A DNA stretch of 5,661 nucleotides from Acidobacteriota bacterium. Lineage in GTDB: Bacteria > Acidobacteriota > Terriglobia > Acidiferrales > UBA7541. The DNA lies in the NCBI GenBank assembly GCA_003224135.1, contig QHYO01000539.1:2423-8083 (forward strand). The letters run 5' to 3'. The position numbers and the translations under genes were made by a program. Positions 1 to 5,661 of the stretch are shown here, piece after piece. Under the pieces are notes generated by a model, which was given only the letters and a program-made list of their open reading frames with translations, did not search any database and was not told the DNA's origin. How positions within the stretch are numbered: position 1 is the first letter of the stretch; every line of letters starts with the position of its first letter.

Positions 1-12
1 TTTCGCTCTTTC

Positions 13-1254
13 ATGACCTCCAAACCCATGCTCGTCCTTGGCATGATGTCCGGCACATCCGCCGATGGAATCGACGCCGCGCTCGTTAAGATTTCCGGCG
101 CTCCGCCCCATCTCAACATCAAACTTTTGGGCCACGTAAAACAGAATTTCCCGCCATCAGTCCGCAACGAAATTCTTCGTGTGGCCGAGCAAAAGCCGCT
201 CGCCCCGAGCGAATTCAGCCAACTCCACGCAAGACTCGGAAAGCTGTACACCGATACAGCCCTATCCGCGTGCAAAAGGCTCGCAATCTCGCCTCGGCGC
301 GTGGACCTTATCGGCAACCACGGCCAAACCATTTATCATCAAGGCGAACCCGTGGATTTTCTCGGCGCGAAGACCGCCTCTACTCTGCAAATTGGAGACT
401 CTTCGATCATTGCCGCGCTCTCGGGCATCACAACCATAGGTGACTTCCGTTCGGCCGACATCGCTCTCGGCGGACAAGGGGCTCCACTTGTTCCCTACGT
501 TGACTACCTTCTATGGCGTGAAGCAAACTTGGGCCGCGTCGCACTCAACATCGGCGGCATAGCGAACCTCACCGTCATCCCCGCGAATGCAAATCCTTCG
601 GAGGTGTTCGCCTTCGATACCGGCCCGGGCAATATGCTCATCGACGCACTCGTTTCACGCTTCACGCATAATCATTCGCGCTTTGATGAAGGCGCACGCA
701 TCGCTCTTCGCGGCAAACTCGTCCCTCAGTTGCTCGATCAACTCATGCAGGATCCGTACCTCGAACGGAAGCCACCGAAAAGTACCGGCCGCGAATATTT
801 CGGAGCGGCCTACGTCGAAAAAGTCCGCTCACTTGGCCTCCGCTATCGTGCAAAGCCAAACGACTTGATTCGCACCGCGACAATCTTCACATCGCTCTCC
901 ATCGTCGACGCGCTCCACCGCTTCGTCTTGCCCAAAGCAAAAATCCATCAGCTGATCGTTTCCGGCGGTGGCTTTAACAATCCGCTTCTCATCGGCCAAC
1001 TCGCCGCCCTGCTCGGTTCTTCTCAGGCAGGGGCACGACATACCGTGCCCTCTTCGCCCCGAACGAAGGCCGTCCCCGGCATCGAAGTCCTATCCTCCGG
1101 TTCTTTTGGCATTCCCGTCGACGCCAAAGAAGCTCTTGCCTTCGCCGTACTCGCCTACGAAACTTTTCATCAGCGCCCGTCGAATCTACCTTCCGCCACG
1201 GGAGCAAGAGGCCCGGCCATCCTGGGGAAAATTTCCTATGCCCCACCAAGATAA
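13..1254 (+). CDS. anmK: Anhydro-N-acetylmuramic acid kinase
   Basis: This 413-residue protein matches AnmK, the cytoplasmic enzyme that hydrolyses and phosphorylates 1,6-anhydro-MurNAc with ATP to give MurNAc-6-phosphate during peptidoglycan recycling. Visible landmarks in order are the N-terminal phosphate-binding motif GMMSGTSADGID (residues 10-21), HGQT (103-106), DFRSADIALGGQGAPLVP (from 144), NIGGIANLT (179-187), FDTGPGN with D202 as the family's presumed catalytic Asp, SGGGFNNP (from 317), FGIPVDAKEALAFAVLA, and the C-terminal NLPSATGA element. It is somewhat longer than the E. coli enzyme (about 370 residues), mostly from a loop near residues 335-355 and the C-terminal tail. ATG at 13 places the first motif at the usual distance. 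The frame is open to the window edge, so a slightly earlier start cannot be excluded, and no ribosome binding site is visible in the 12 available bases. Its 3' end overlaps the next gene by 17 bp. No damage is seen. Confidence 0.96.
   Translation: MTSKPMLVLGMMSGTSADGIDAALVKISGAPPHLNIKLLGHVKQNFPPSVRNEILRVAEQKPLAPSEFSQLHARLGKLYTDTALSACKRLAISPRRVDLIGNHGQTIYHQGEPVDFLGAKTASTLQIGDSSIIAALSGITTIGDFRSADIALGGQGAPLVPYVDYLLWREANLGRVALNIGGIANLTVIPANANPSEVFAFDTGPGNMLIDALVSRFTHNHSRFDEGARIALRGKLVPQLLDQLMQDPYLERKPPKSTGREYFGAAYVEKVRSLGLRYRAKPNDLIRTATIFTSLSIVDALHRFVLPKAKIHQLIVSGGGFNNPLLIGQLAALLGSSQAGARHTVPSSPRTKAVPGIEVLSSGSFGIPVDAKEALAFAVLAYETFHQRPSNLPSATGARGPAILGKISYAPPR
1224..1230 (+). promoter_or_regulatory. 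Ribosome binding site deciding the lipoprotein start
   Basis: GGGGAAA lies 7 bases before the ATG at 1238, inside the last codons of anmK. It selects this start over the longer open frame and supports translation re-initiation from the upstream gene. Confidence 0.6.
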
Positions 1255-2824
1255 TCGTCTCCGTTCTCTTTGCCGCATTCTCTGTGTGCTCTGCGCCCTC
1301 TGTGGTGCATCCTTCTTTCTTTCCGCCTGCTCACGCTTCAGAGAATTCGATCCGTCCTCGCTGACGTTTCTCATCGAAGCCAACCCGGTGAATCTCGACC
1401 CCCGCTTCGCCACCGACGGCTTTTCCCAGCGCCTCGACGGCCTGATTTTCAGCGGTCTGCTCGCGCGTGATTCACAAATGAACCTGCATGGCGACCTCGC
1501 GGACTCTTGGGACACTCCCGACCCGCTCACCTACGTTTTTCATTTGAAATCCGGCGTACTTTTCCACGACGGCCGTCCGCTGACCTCCGCCGACGTCAAA
1601 TCCACCTTCGACTTCATACTGAATCCCGCCAACAAGTCGCCCAAACGCGGCGCCTTTCGCATGGTTATGCGCATCGACGCGCCCGATCCTCGCACCGCCA
1701 TTTTTCACTTGAAAGAACCGTATGCATCTTTTCTCTGGAACCTCATTCCGTCCGCCGCAGGAATCGTTCCCGCAAACGCAGCCGCAACTTTCTCGCGTCA
1801 TCCAATCGGCACCGGTCCTTTTCGATTCGTCAGCCAAGCGCAAGATGACGAAGTACTTCTCGCACGAAATGCGAACTATTTCGCGGCCGCTCCGTCAATC
1901 GAAAACATTCGTTTTCGCATCGTTCCCGACGCGGTCGTCCGCGCCCTCGAACTCCGCAAAGGTTCGGCCGATCTCGAGATGAGTTCCCTTTCCCCCGACC
2001 TCATTCCCGTGCTGATCAGGCGGCCGTCGCTTTCGATGACCCAACGCCCGGGAACGAATTTTGCCTACCTCGGCATCAACATGGAAGACCCGCTGCTGTC
2101 TCACCGCGAAATCCGCCAGGCTCTCGCGTTTGCCACCGACCGCGATGCGCTCGTCCGTTATCTGCTTCACGGACAAGCGCGTGTCGCAAGTGGCATCCTG
2201 CCGCCAAATCATTGGGCGCACGAGGCAAATGTTACGCAGTACTCTGTCGACATTGCCCGCTCCGAACAAATTCTCGACGCGGCAGGCCATCGTCGTGGCG
2301 CAAACGGAATCCGTTTTCGTCTCACGCTAAAAACATCCACCGAAGAACAAGCTCGCCTCATCGGCGCCGCGCTCCAGGAACAGTGGCGCAAGGTTGGAAT
2401 CGATCTCGAACTTCGTCCACTCGAATTGGCCACTCTTCTTTCGGACTCCGTCCGCGGAAACTTCCAGCTCACCTTCCTTCGCTGGGTCGGCGCCAACAAC
2501 GATCCCGACGTTTTTGAATTTGTCTTTTCCTCAAAACGATTCCCACCTGACGGGGCAAATCGCGGACACTACCGCAATCCGCGTCTAGACGCTCTCACCG
2601 ATCAGATTCGTGTGGAAATGGATCGCGAAAAGCGGAAGTTTCTCTGCAGTGAAGTACAAAAAATCCTTGCCGATGACCTGCCTTATCTTCCGCTATGGTT
2701 TACCGATGTGGTTTCCGTGCATCGCCGCGAACTCGGCGACTTGCAACTTTCTCCCACGGGCGACTACGATTTTTTGACGACCATCAAGCCATCGCCGGAA
2801 CTGCACGCCGCGAACCGTCACTGA
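1238..2824 (+). CDS. Peptide-type ABC transporter substrate-binding lipoprotein (SBP family 5)
   Basis: This 528-residue protein belongs to the SBP_bac_5 (OppA/DppA-type) family, which captures oligopeptides, dipeptides, nickel or similar ligands for an ABC importer. The start at 1238 gives a basic n-region, a hydrophobic Cys-rich core and a lipobox LSAC with the acylated Cys at residue 31, so it should be a membrane-anchored lipoprotein. Family signatures are NPVNLDPRF just after the anchor, LKSGVLFHDGRPLTSADV (about 102-119), GTGPFRF (from 191), NMEDPLLSHREIRQAL (from 281) followed by AFATDRDAL, and a C-terminal LPYLPLWF. The frame extends further upstream inside anmK, but only the 1238 start has a ribosome binding site and yields a signal peptide. 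It overlaps anmK by 17 bp, suggesting coupled translation. No permease or ATPase gene is next to it, so it either works with a transporter encoded elsewhere or these genes lie outside the window. The ligand is unknown; a murein peptide (MppA-like role) is a context-based guess. Confidence 0.92.
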   Translation: MPHQDNRLRSLCRILCVLCALCGASFFLSACSRFREFDPSSLTFLIEANPVNLDPRFATDGFSQRLDGLIFSGLLARDSQMNLHGDLADSWDTPDPLTYVFHLKSGVLFHDGRPLTSADVKSTFDFILNPANKSPKRGAFRMVMRIDAPDPRTAIFHLKEPYASFLWNLIPSAAGIVPANAAATFSRHPIGTGPFRFVSQAQDDEVLLARNANYFAAAPSIENIRFRIVPDAVVRALELRKGSADLEMSSLSPDLIPVLIRRPSLSMTQRPGTNFAYLGINMEDPLLSHREIRQALAFATDRDALVRYLLHGQARVASGILPPNHWAHEANVTQYSVDIARSEQILDAAGHRRGANGIRFRLTLKTSTEEQARLIGAALQEQWRKVGIDLELRPLELATLLSDSVRGNFQLTFLRWVGANNDPDVFEFVFSSKRFPPDGANRGHYRNPRLDALTDQIRVEMDREKRKFLCSEVQKILADDLPYLPLWFTDVVSVHRRELGDLQLSPTGDYDFLTTIKPSPELHAANRH

Positions 2825-3407
2825 AGCGCCACCTCAATCTCTTTCGAACTGATCGCGCCTTCGCGCAACACCTTCCACGTGTCGCCGTGCAATTCCACGA
2901 TCGTGGAGGGCGAGGCGGACTTCGTTTCACCGGCATCCAGAATCAACTGCAGCCGGTCCCCCAATTGCGTAAAGACCTGCTCCGCTCCGGTACACGCGGG
3001 CGAACCGGAAAGATTTGCGCTCGTGCCCGTCAGCGGCCCGTCAAACTCCTCAATCAGGTATTCGCGGTAACCTTCAGGGGAAGCCGGTGCGATGCATCCA
3101 CAACCAGCGTTAACGCACCTGACCAAAACTCCTCCGCCAGCCGCAAAAAATTCCGCGGCACTTCGCGTGACAGCAGCATCGCCTGATCGAGTGAATTCAC
3201 CAGAATCGGCAACGCCCGTTCGTCCGGGCGGCCCTTTACGCGATAGATCTCTTCCACCGCCGACAAATTGAAGGGATCCGCCGCGAGCCCGTACACAGTG
3301 TCCGTCGGAATCGCTACCACTTCCCCGTGCAGCAGGCGTTCCGCCGCGTACCGCAACACATCGACCGATGGCGACTGCGCATTGATCCGCAGGATTTCCG
3401 CCGGCAA
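2818..3407 (-). pseudogene. tsaC: Broken TsaC/Sua5-type L-threonylcarbamoyladenylate synthase
   Basis: The intact family makes threonylcarbamoyl-AMP from Thr, bicarbonate and ATP in the cytoplasm, for the t6A37 modification of ANN-decoding tRNAs. The N-terminal half (3407 to 3054) has PTDTVYGLA at residues 34-42, YRVKGRP with K58 and R60, and FWSGALTLVV, then stops at TGA just after KVTANT. The C-terminal half continues in another frame, clearly from about LIEEF onward, with DGPLTGTSANLSG, then LGDRLQLILDAG, STIVEL and LREGA, to a stop at 2818. Relatives normally carry about 15 residues between these blocks, including the VAVRxP strand. The frame offset requires a loss of 3n+1 bases, and about 46 bp would fit, giving a 211-residue intact protein without the extra Sua5 C-terminal domain. 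The start is TTG at 3407, the only usable start in frame, with GAGAGG 7 bases upstream. The 3' end overlaps the convergent lipoprotein gene by 7 bp. The family is usually essential, so another copy should exist or the sequence is wrong here. YciO-type paralogy cannot be excluded. Confidence 0.85.
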
Positions 3408-3414
3408 TTCGCGG

Positions 3415-3420
3415 CCTCTC
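3415..3420 (-). promoter_or_regulatory. Ribosome binding site for the TTG start of tsaC
   Basis: On the minus strand GAGAGG precedes the TTG at 3407 with 7 bases between. No ATG or GTG is available in this frame back to the in-frame stop at 3491-3489, so this site decides the start. Confidence 0.45.
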
Positions 3421-3511
3421 GCGGAGTGGGTTCGGGCGCCGCAGCGCTCCGCGCTCGCTGCCTTTCTGCGCGCGACGCTACCACACCCCTAGATACCATG
3501 CAATAACTGCC

Positions 3512-3527
3512 TTCATTGGTTCATTGG
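3512..3527. repeat. Tandem 8-bp direct repeat
   Basis: TTCATTGG occurs twice in a row (3512-3519 and 3520-3527), about 105 bp upstream of the broken tsaC on the minus strand. Two copies of an octamer could be a regulator site or a small chance duplication; nothing else identifies it. Confidence 0.4.
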
Positions 3528-3587
3528 CCACTACGGTGGGTGCTGGCTGCAATCTACGTCAATTGTGGAGTTCACCGCGTGAGCCCT

Positions 3588-3622
3588 GCACACGAACTCT
3601 GTCTGCCTATGAGTTCGTGTGC
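3588..3622 (-). terminator. Strong hairpin downstream of the phytase-like gene
   Basis: GCACACGAACTC (3588-3599) and GAGTTCGTGTGC (3611-3622) are perfect reverse complements around an 11-base loop. The 12-bp stem begins 21 bases after the stop of the minus-strand phytase-like gene, where a terminator would be expected. It lacks a T-run on either side, so it is not a canonical intrinsic terminator; it could instead protect or process the 3' end of the transcript. The rest of the 236-bp gap between the two minus-strand genes shows no gene, tRNA or other RNA that I can recognise. Confidence 0.5.
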
Positions 3623-3643
3623 GTCACTCGGCGTTATGCCAGA

Positions 3644-5030
3644 TTACTTGGCCGATCCTTTCGGTTGTTGCGCTACGAACTCAGAACCGCCAAGATCGGC
3701 GTCCGTGAATCCGAAAACAAAAAATTGCTTCGGATTCGTGTTTGCTCCGTTGAGGTCCTGCAGGAAGTCGTTATCGTTGGCCACCCATAGCGTGTGCACT
3801 GTCCCGTGATAGTCCACGTCCGGGCCCAACGCCAACCCCTCCAGCTTCGCCGGAATCTGGTCCTCAGCAATGCCGTTGCCTACTAACACCTTCACAATGT
3901 CCAGGAACAACGACTTGCTGACCGCGTTCGCCGCTGCGCTGGTTCCGTCCATTTCCGTAACGTCGACGGCATCAGTCAGGTCTATCTTGAAAATCTGCTT
4001 GACCTTGGCTTTGCTCCCATCGCCCAGCCCTTTTCCATCGCGTTCATCCACCAGAAACTCATGCTGATTCAAAGCCACGATTTCACTCACGCCCGACCCG
4101 GTTGTCAGCAAATACGTATACTCGTGAGTTGTCTTGCCCGTTTCGACGTCGATAGTCACAATGCGCAACACTTTGCTGGCGGCGCCGCCTTCCGCGGCGT
4201 CCTGGATCAGCGAGGCCTGCACGATGCCGACCAGCGTCTTGCCGTCCGACGTAATGGCGAGTCCTTCCATTCCTTTGTTCGCGGTGCGCCCACTCGTGTT
4301 GTCTGCGATCTCCGCCGCGCCCCTAGGTCTCAGGTTGGCGACGAACAAGTTTTCGGGAAGTCTGAACGACCGGATTCGCTGCCCGCTTGACCGCATGAAT
4401 TCGTAAACATACGGCCATACTCATCGGAAATAAAGACGCTGCGGCCGTCATTCGACAGGCGGATTCCTGCCGAATCCAAACGGGCATCTTTCGCGTCGCC
4501 CGAATTTTGATCCGCGTCAAAGTTATCCGATCGCCCAGAAAAATAATTCCTGGATGAAATGTTTTGCTGCGGCTCACCTGGGCCAACCCCCAAAAGATCG
4601 CCACTGCCATAAACAAGAGGTGATGCGCTGTACAACAACGTAGTGCTTTCCAGCTTCGGAGTCAGTGTGAACGGCAACCCCGCGCCCGCATTGGGTTCCA
4701 GCTCCATCGTGATCGTGTGAAACCTCGGTATGTAGCTGACCGTGTCGTCGACCAGAGAGTCGTAGCTCACTGCATTCGGGCCGCGGTCCGGCAGCGCAAG
4801 AAACGTGTTCCCGAATCCCCGCGTGAAGCCCGAAGCAAGTCCAGCGAGCAAGTTTGCCGGGGCGCCGTTCTCCAAATTGTTGTTTAGCCCGGACAAGTCC
4901 GCGTAGAGTCCCGCGCTTGATTCTGTCAGTGTGCCCCTCGCCAGCAGGACCCCTTGTCCGTTTGCCTGCGATGCCCCGAACAGGCCAAGCATCACTGCTG
5001 CAACTGCCACCGTGCCTAGGATTTTTTCAC
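3644..5030 (-). pseudogene. Secreted 'esterase-like activity of phytase' domain protein, frameshifted
   Basis: The product resembles the phytase-like esterase family (PF13449), exported beta-propeller-like proteins whose true substrates are mostly unknown. The N-terminal part has a signal peptide core AVAAVMLGLFGASQANGQG, then FLALPDRGPN and GIRLSNDGRSVFISDEYG. The C-terminal part, in a different frame from about 4413 down to the TAA at 3646-3644, has NKGMEGLAITSDGKTL, KLEGLALGPD and LWVANDNDF. The frame breaks inside DEYG: adding one C to the GGCC at 4413-4416 restores the expected DEYGPYVYEF junction. A second lesion lies at the start. GTG at 5030 has a ribosome binding site 7 bases upstream but reads only four codons before TAG; one more A in the A6 tract (5027-5022) gives VKKILGTVAVAAV, a proper signal-peptide n-region. 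With both bases restored the length is 1389 bp, or 462 residues. An internal GTG at 5010 opens the uninterrupted N-terminal frame, but without positive charges. The gene is decayed, slippage-dependent or mis-sequenced. Confidence 0.82.
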
Positions 5031-5037
5031 CGATTGG

Positions 5038-5043
5038 TCCCTT
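5038..5043 (-). promoter_or_regulatory. Ribosome binding site for the GTG start at 5030
   Basis: AAGGGA on the minus strand sits 7 bases before GTG at 5030-5028. Its spacing favours that start over the internal GTG at 5010 and so exposes the frameshift in the A tract that follows. Confidence 0.5.
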
Positions 5044-5097
5044 TTGTTAATTTCCTCTCCCGAATAACCGCATGATTCTCCGGTCGCAATGGCCAGG

Positions 5098-5124
5098 ACA
5101 GGTTAATGCCTGTTTAATATTCTG
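5098..5124. promoter_or_regulatory. AT-rich island with short inverted repeat in the divergent intergenic region
   Basis: ACAGG and CCTGT flank TTAATG (5098-5113), followed by TTTAATATTCTG. This is the most AT-rich patch of the 251-bp region between two divergently transcribed genes, so it is a plausible promoter/operator location. No hexamer pair stands out for the minus-strand gene. On this evidence the assignment is weak. Confidence 0.2.
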
Positions 5125-5171
5125 TTGCGACCCTAAGGAGAAGCGGGACAGTCCTGCCCCCGAGAAGAGTG

Positions 5172-5201
5172 TTGCCGTCAGCCTCGCCTTCGGCATACAA
5201 G
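5172..5201 (+). promoter_or_regulatory. Possible sigma-70-type promoter for the methyltransferase gene
   Basis: TTGCCG (5172-5177) and TACAAG (5196-5201) each match four of six consensus positions with an 18-base spacer, and would give a 5' leader of about 70 bases before the ATG at 5282. Such matches occur by chance, so this is tentative. Confidence 0.2.
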
Positions 5202-5281
5202 ATCGCCTCCTACTACCCGCTTTCCAATGCCGCTCCGATTCCCCTGCTTTCGCCAATCTCTGCTACCCTGCCCTACTGAAA

Positions 5282-5661
5282 ATGCCATCGCCCCACAATC
5301 CGTCGGGTTCTGACCGTTCTTCGCCAACCGCGACGTCTCTTCTCTCCAGCCGAGACAATCGTTGGCTTAAGGAATTTCGCATGGCGCTGCGCGGCGGCCT
5401 GCCCGCAGAATTAGGCGCCGTCGGCGTCGAAGGTCCACGCCTCGTTGAAGAAGCCCTGCGTTCGGCCTCACCCGTCCGCGCCGTGCTTTTCAGTGAATCC
5501 GGTGAACGTCACCATGCGCGACTCGCGCCGTACCTCGATCGGCGCGAAGTTTCCATCCCCATCCTTCGCACCACTGATCGCCTCTTTGAAGGCATCGCGG
5601 ACACGGAACAGCCGCAAGGCGTCGCAGCCCTCGTCATCCCGCGCAGTTTTTCGTTTGACGA
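5282..5661 (+). CDS. TrmH/SpoU-family RNA 2'-O-methyltransferase, N-terminal part (cut by window end)
   Basis: The 126 visible residues match the N-terminal substrate-binding domain of SpoU/TrmH-type enzymes, which use S-adenosylmethionine to methylate ribose 2'-OH groups in rRNA or tRNA. Diagnostic stretches are SSRDNRWLKEFRMAL near the N-terminus, VGVEGPRLVEEAL, VRAVLFSESG, and DTEQPQGVAALV, the last being the family's typical 'T(E)xPQG' lead-in to the catalytic domain. The SAM-binding trefoil-knot domain lies beyond the window, so RlmB, TrmH or an uncharacterised relative cannot be distinguished. ATG at 5282 is chosen because the SSRDN motif must be included and the next ATG (5390) falls after it. 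No Shine-Dalgarno sequence is evident before it. The first 20 or so residues are Ser/Pro/Thr-rich and probably disordered. It is transcribed divergently from the phytase-like gene. No damage is seen in the visible part. Confidence 0.88.
   Translation, partial: MPSPHNPSGSDRSSPTATSLLSSRDNRWLKEFRMALRGGLPAELGAVGVEGPRLVEEALRSASPVRAVLFSESGERHHARLAPYLDRREVSIPILRTTDRLFEGIADTEQPQGVAALVIPRSFSFD

Noticed and set aside
968..1237. An upstream extension of the lipoprotein frame beginning inside anmK at 968
   Set aside because: It would place about 90 unrelated residues before a clear signal peptide and lipobox; the ATG at 1238 has a ribosome binding site and gives a normal lipoprotein.
2695..3186. A plus-strand open frame of 163 codons across the lipoprotein end and the tsaC region
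   Set aside because: It lies over the tsaC gene on the opposite strand, shows no family resemblance, and its composition is what a shadow of that gene would give.
3441..3461. GCAGCG/CGCTGC inverted repeat in the leader of the tsaC gene
   Set aside because: Six-base arms in very GC-rich sequence are expected by chance, and nothing suggests a riboswitch or leader RNA.
3528..3539. CCAC-TACG-GTGG, a short stem closed by a UNCG-type tetraloop on the plus strand
   Set aside because: Only four base pairs, no extension of the stem, and no plus-strand gene nearby that it could serve.
3490..3643. Possible tRNA or small RNA in the gap between the two minus-strand genes
   Set aside because: No T-loop GGTTCGAATCC-like sequence, CCA end or cloverleaf pairing on either strand; only the one hairpin is evident.
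4323..4616. A minus-strand open frame in the third frame across the phytase-like frameshift
   Set aside because: Its translation has no conserved motif, while the two other frames carry the recognisable phytase-like domain on each side of the break.
5047..5256. A 69-codon minus-strand open frame in the divergent intergenic region
   Set aside because: It has no recognisable domain and low-complexity Arg/Ser composition, and it fills the space where promoters of the flanking genes should be; I treat it as chance.
1..5661. CRISPR arrays, insertion sequences, phage or defence genes
   Set aside because: No regularly spaced repeats, transposase motifs, terminal inverted repeats with target duplications, or defence-type domains were seen on either strand.

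Overview
This 5.66-kb window looks chromosomal and bacterial. It is moderately GC-rich and carries housekeeping-type genes. The protein style (AnmK plus a peptide-binding lipoprotein, a short Sua5/TsaC, an 'esterase-like activity of phytase' protein, a SpoU/TrmH methyltransferase) and a Gram-negative cell-wall recycling enzyme would fit Acidobacteriota or a similar soil lineage. That placement is inferred from general resemblance, not from a marker gene.

Layout. (1) Plus strand, 13-2824: an intact anhydro-N-acetylmuramic acid kinase gene (anmK), followed with a 17-bp overlap by an intact lipoprotein gene for a family 5 (oligopeptide/dipeptide) ABC substrate-binding protein. The overlap, with a good ribosome binding site inside anmK, suggests coupled expression and perhaps a shared role in recovering cell-wall fragments. 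(2) Minus strand, 3407-2818: a TsaC/Sua5 threonylcarbamoyl-AMP synthase gene that is broken. Two reading frames carry the N- and C-terminal halves, and the join lacks about 15 family residues. Its stop codon overlaps the stop of the binding-protein gene tail to tail. (3) 3408-3643: a gene-free gap with a tandem 8-bp repeat and a perfect 12-bp-stem hairpin just downstream of the next gene. (4) Minus strand, 5030-3644: a secreted phytase-like esterase-domain gene with two single-base losses, one in an A tract right after the probable GTG start and one in a C run in the middle. Restoring both gives a clean 462-residue protein. (5) 5031-5281: a divergent intergenic region. (6) Plus strand, 5282 to the window end: the N-terminal part of a TrmH/SpoU-family RNA methyltransferase.

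The most notable observation is that both minus-strand genes are disrupted by losses equivalent to one base modulo three, while the plus-strand genes (about 3.2 kb) are clean. This is either real gene decay, slippage-dependent expression at the A tract, or sequence/assembly error. I see no transposon, CRISPR array, tRNA, rRNA or defence system, and no convincing sign of a wholly new system.
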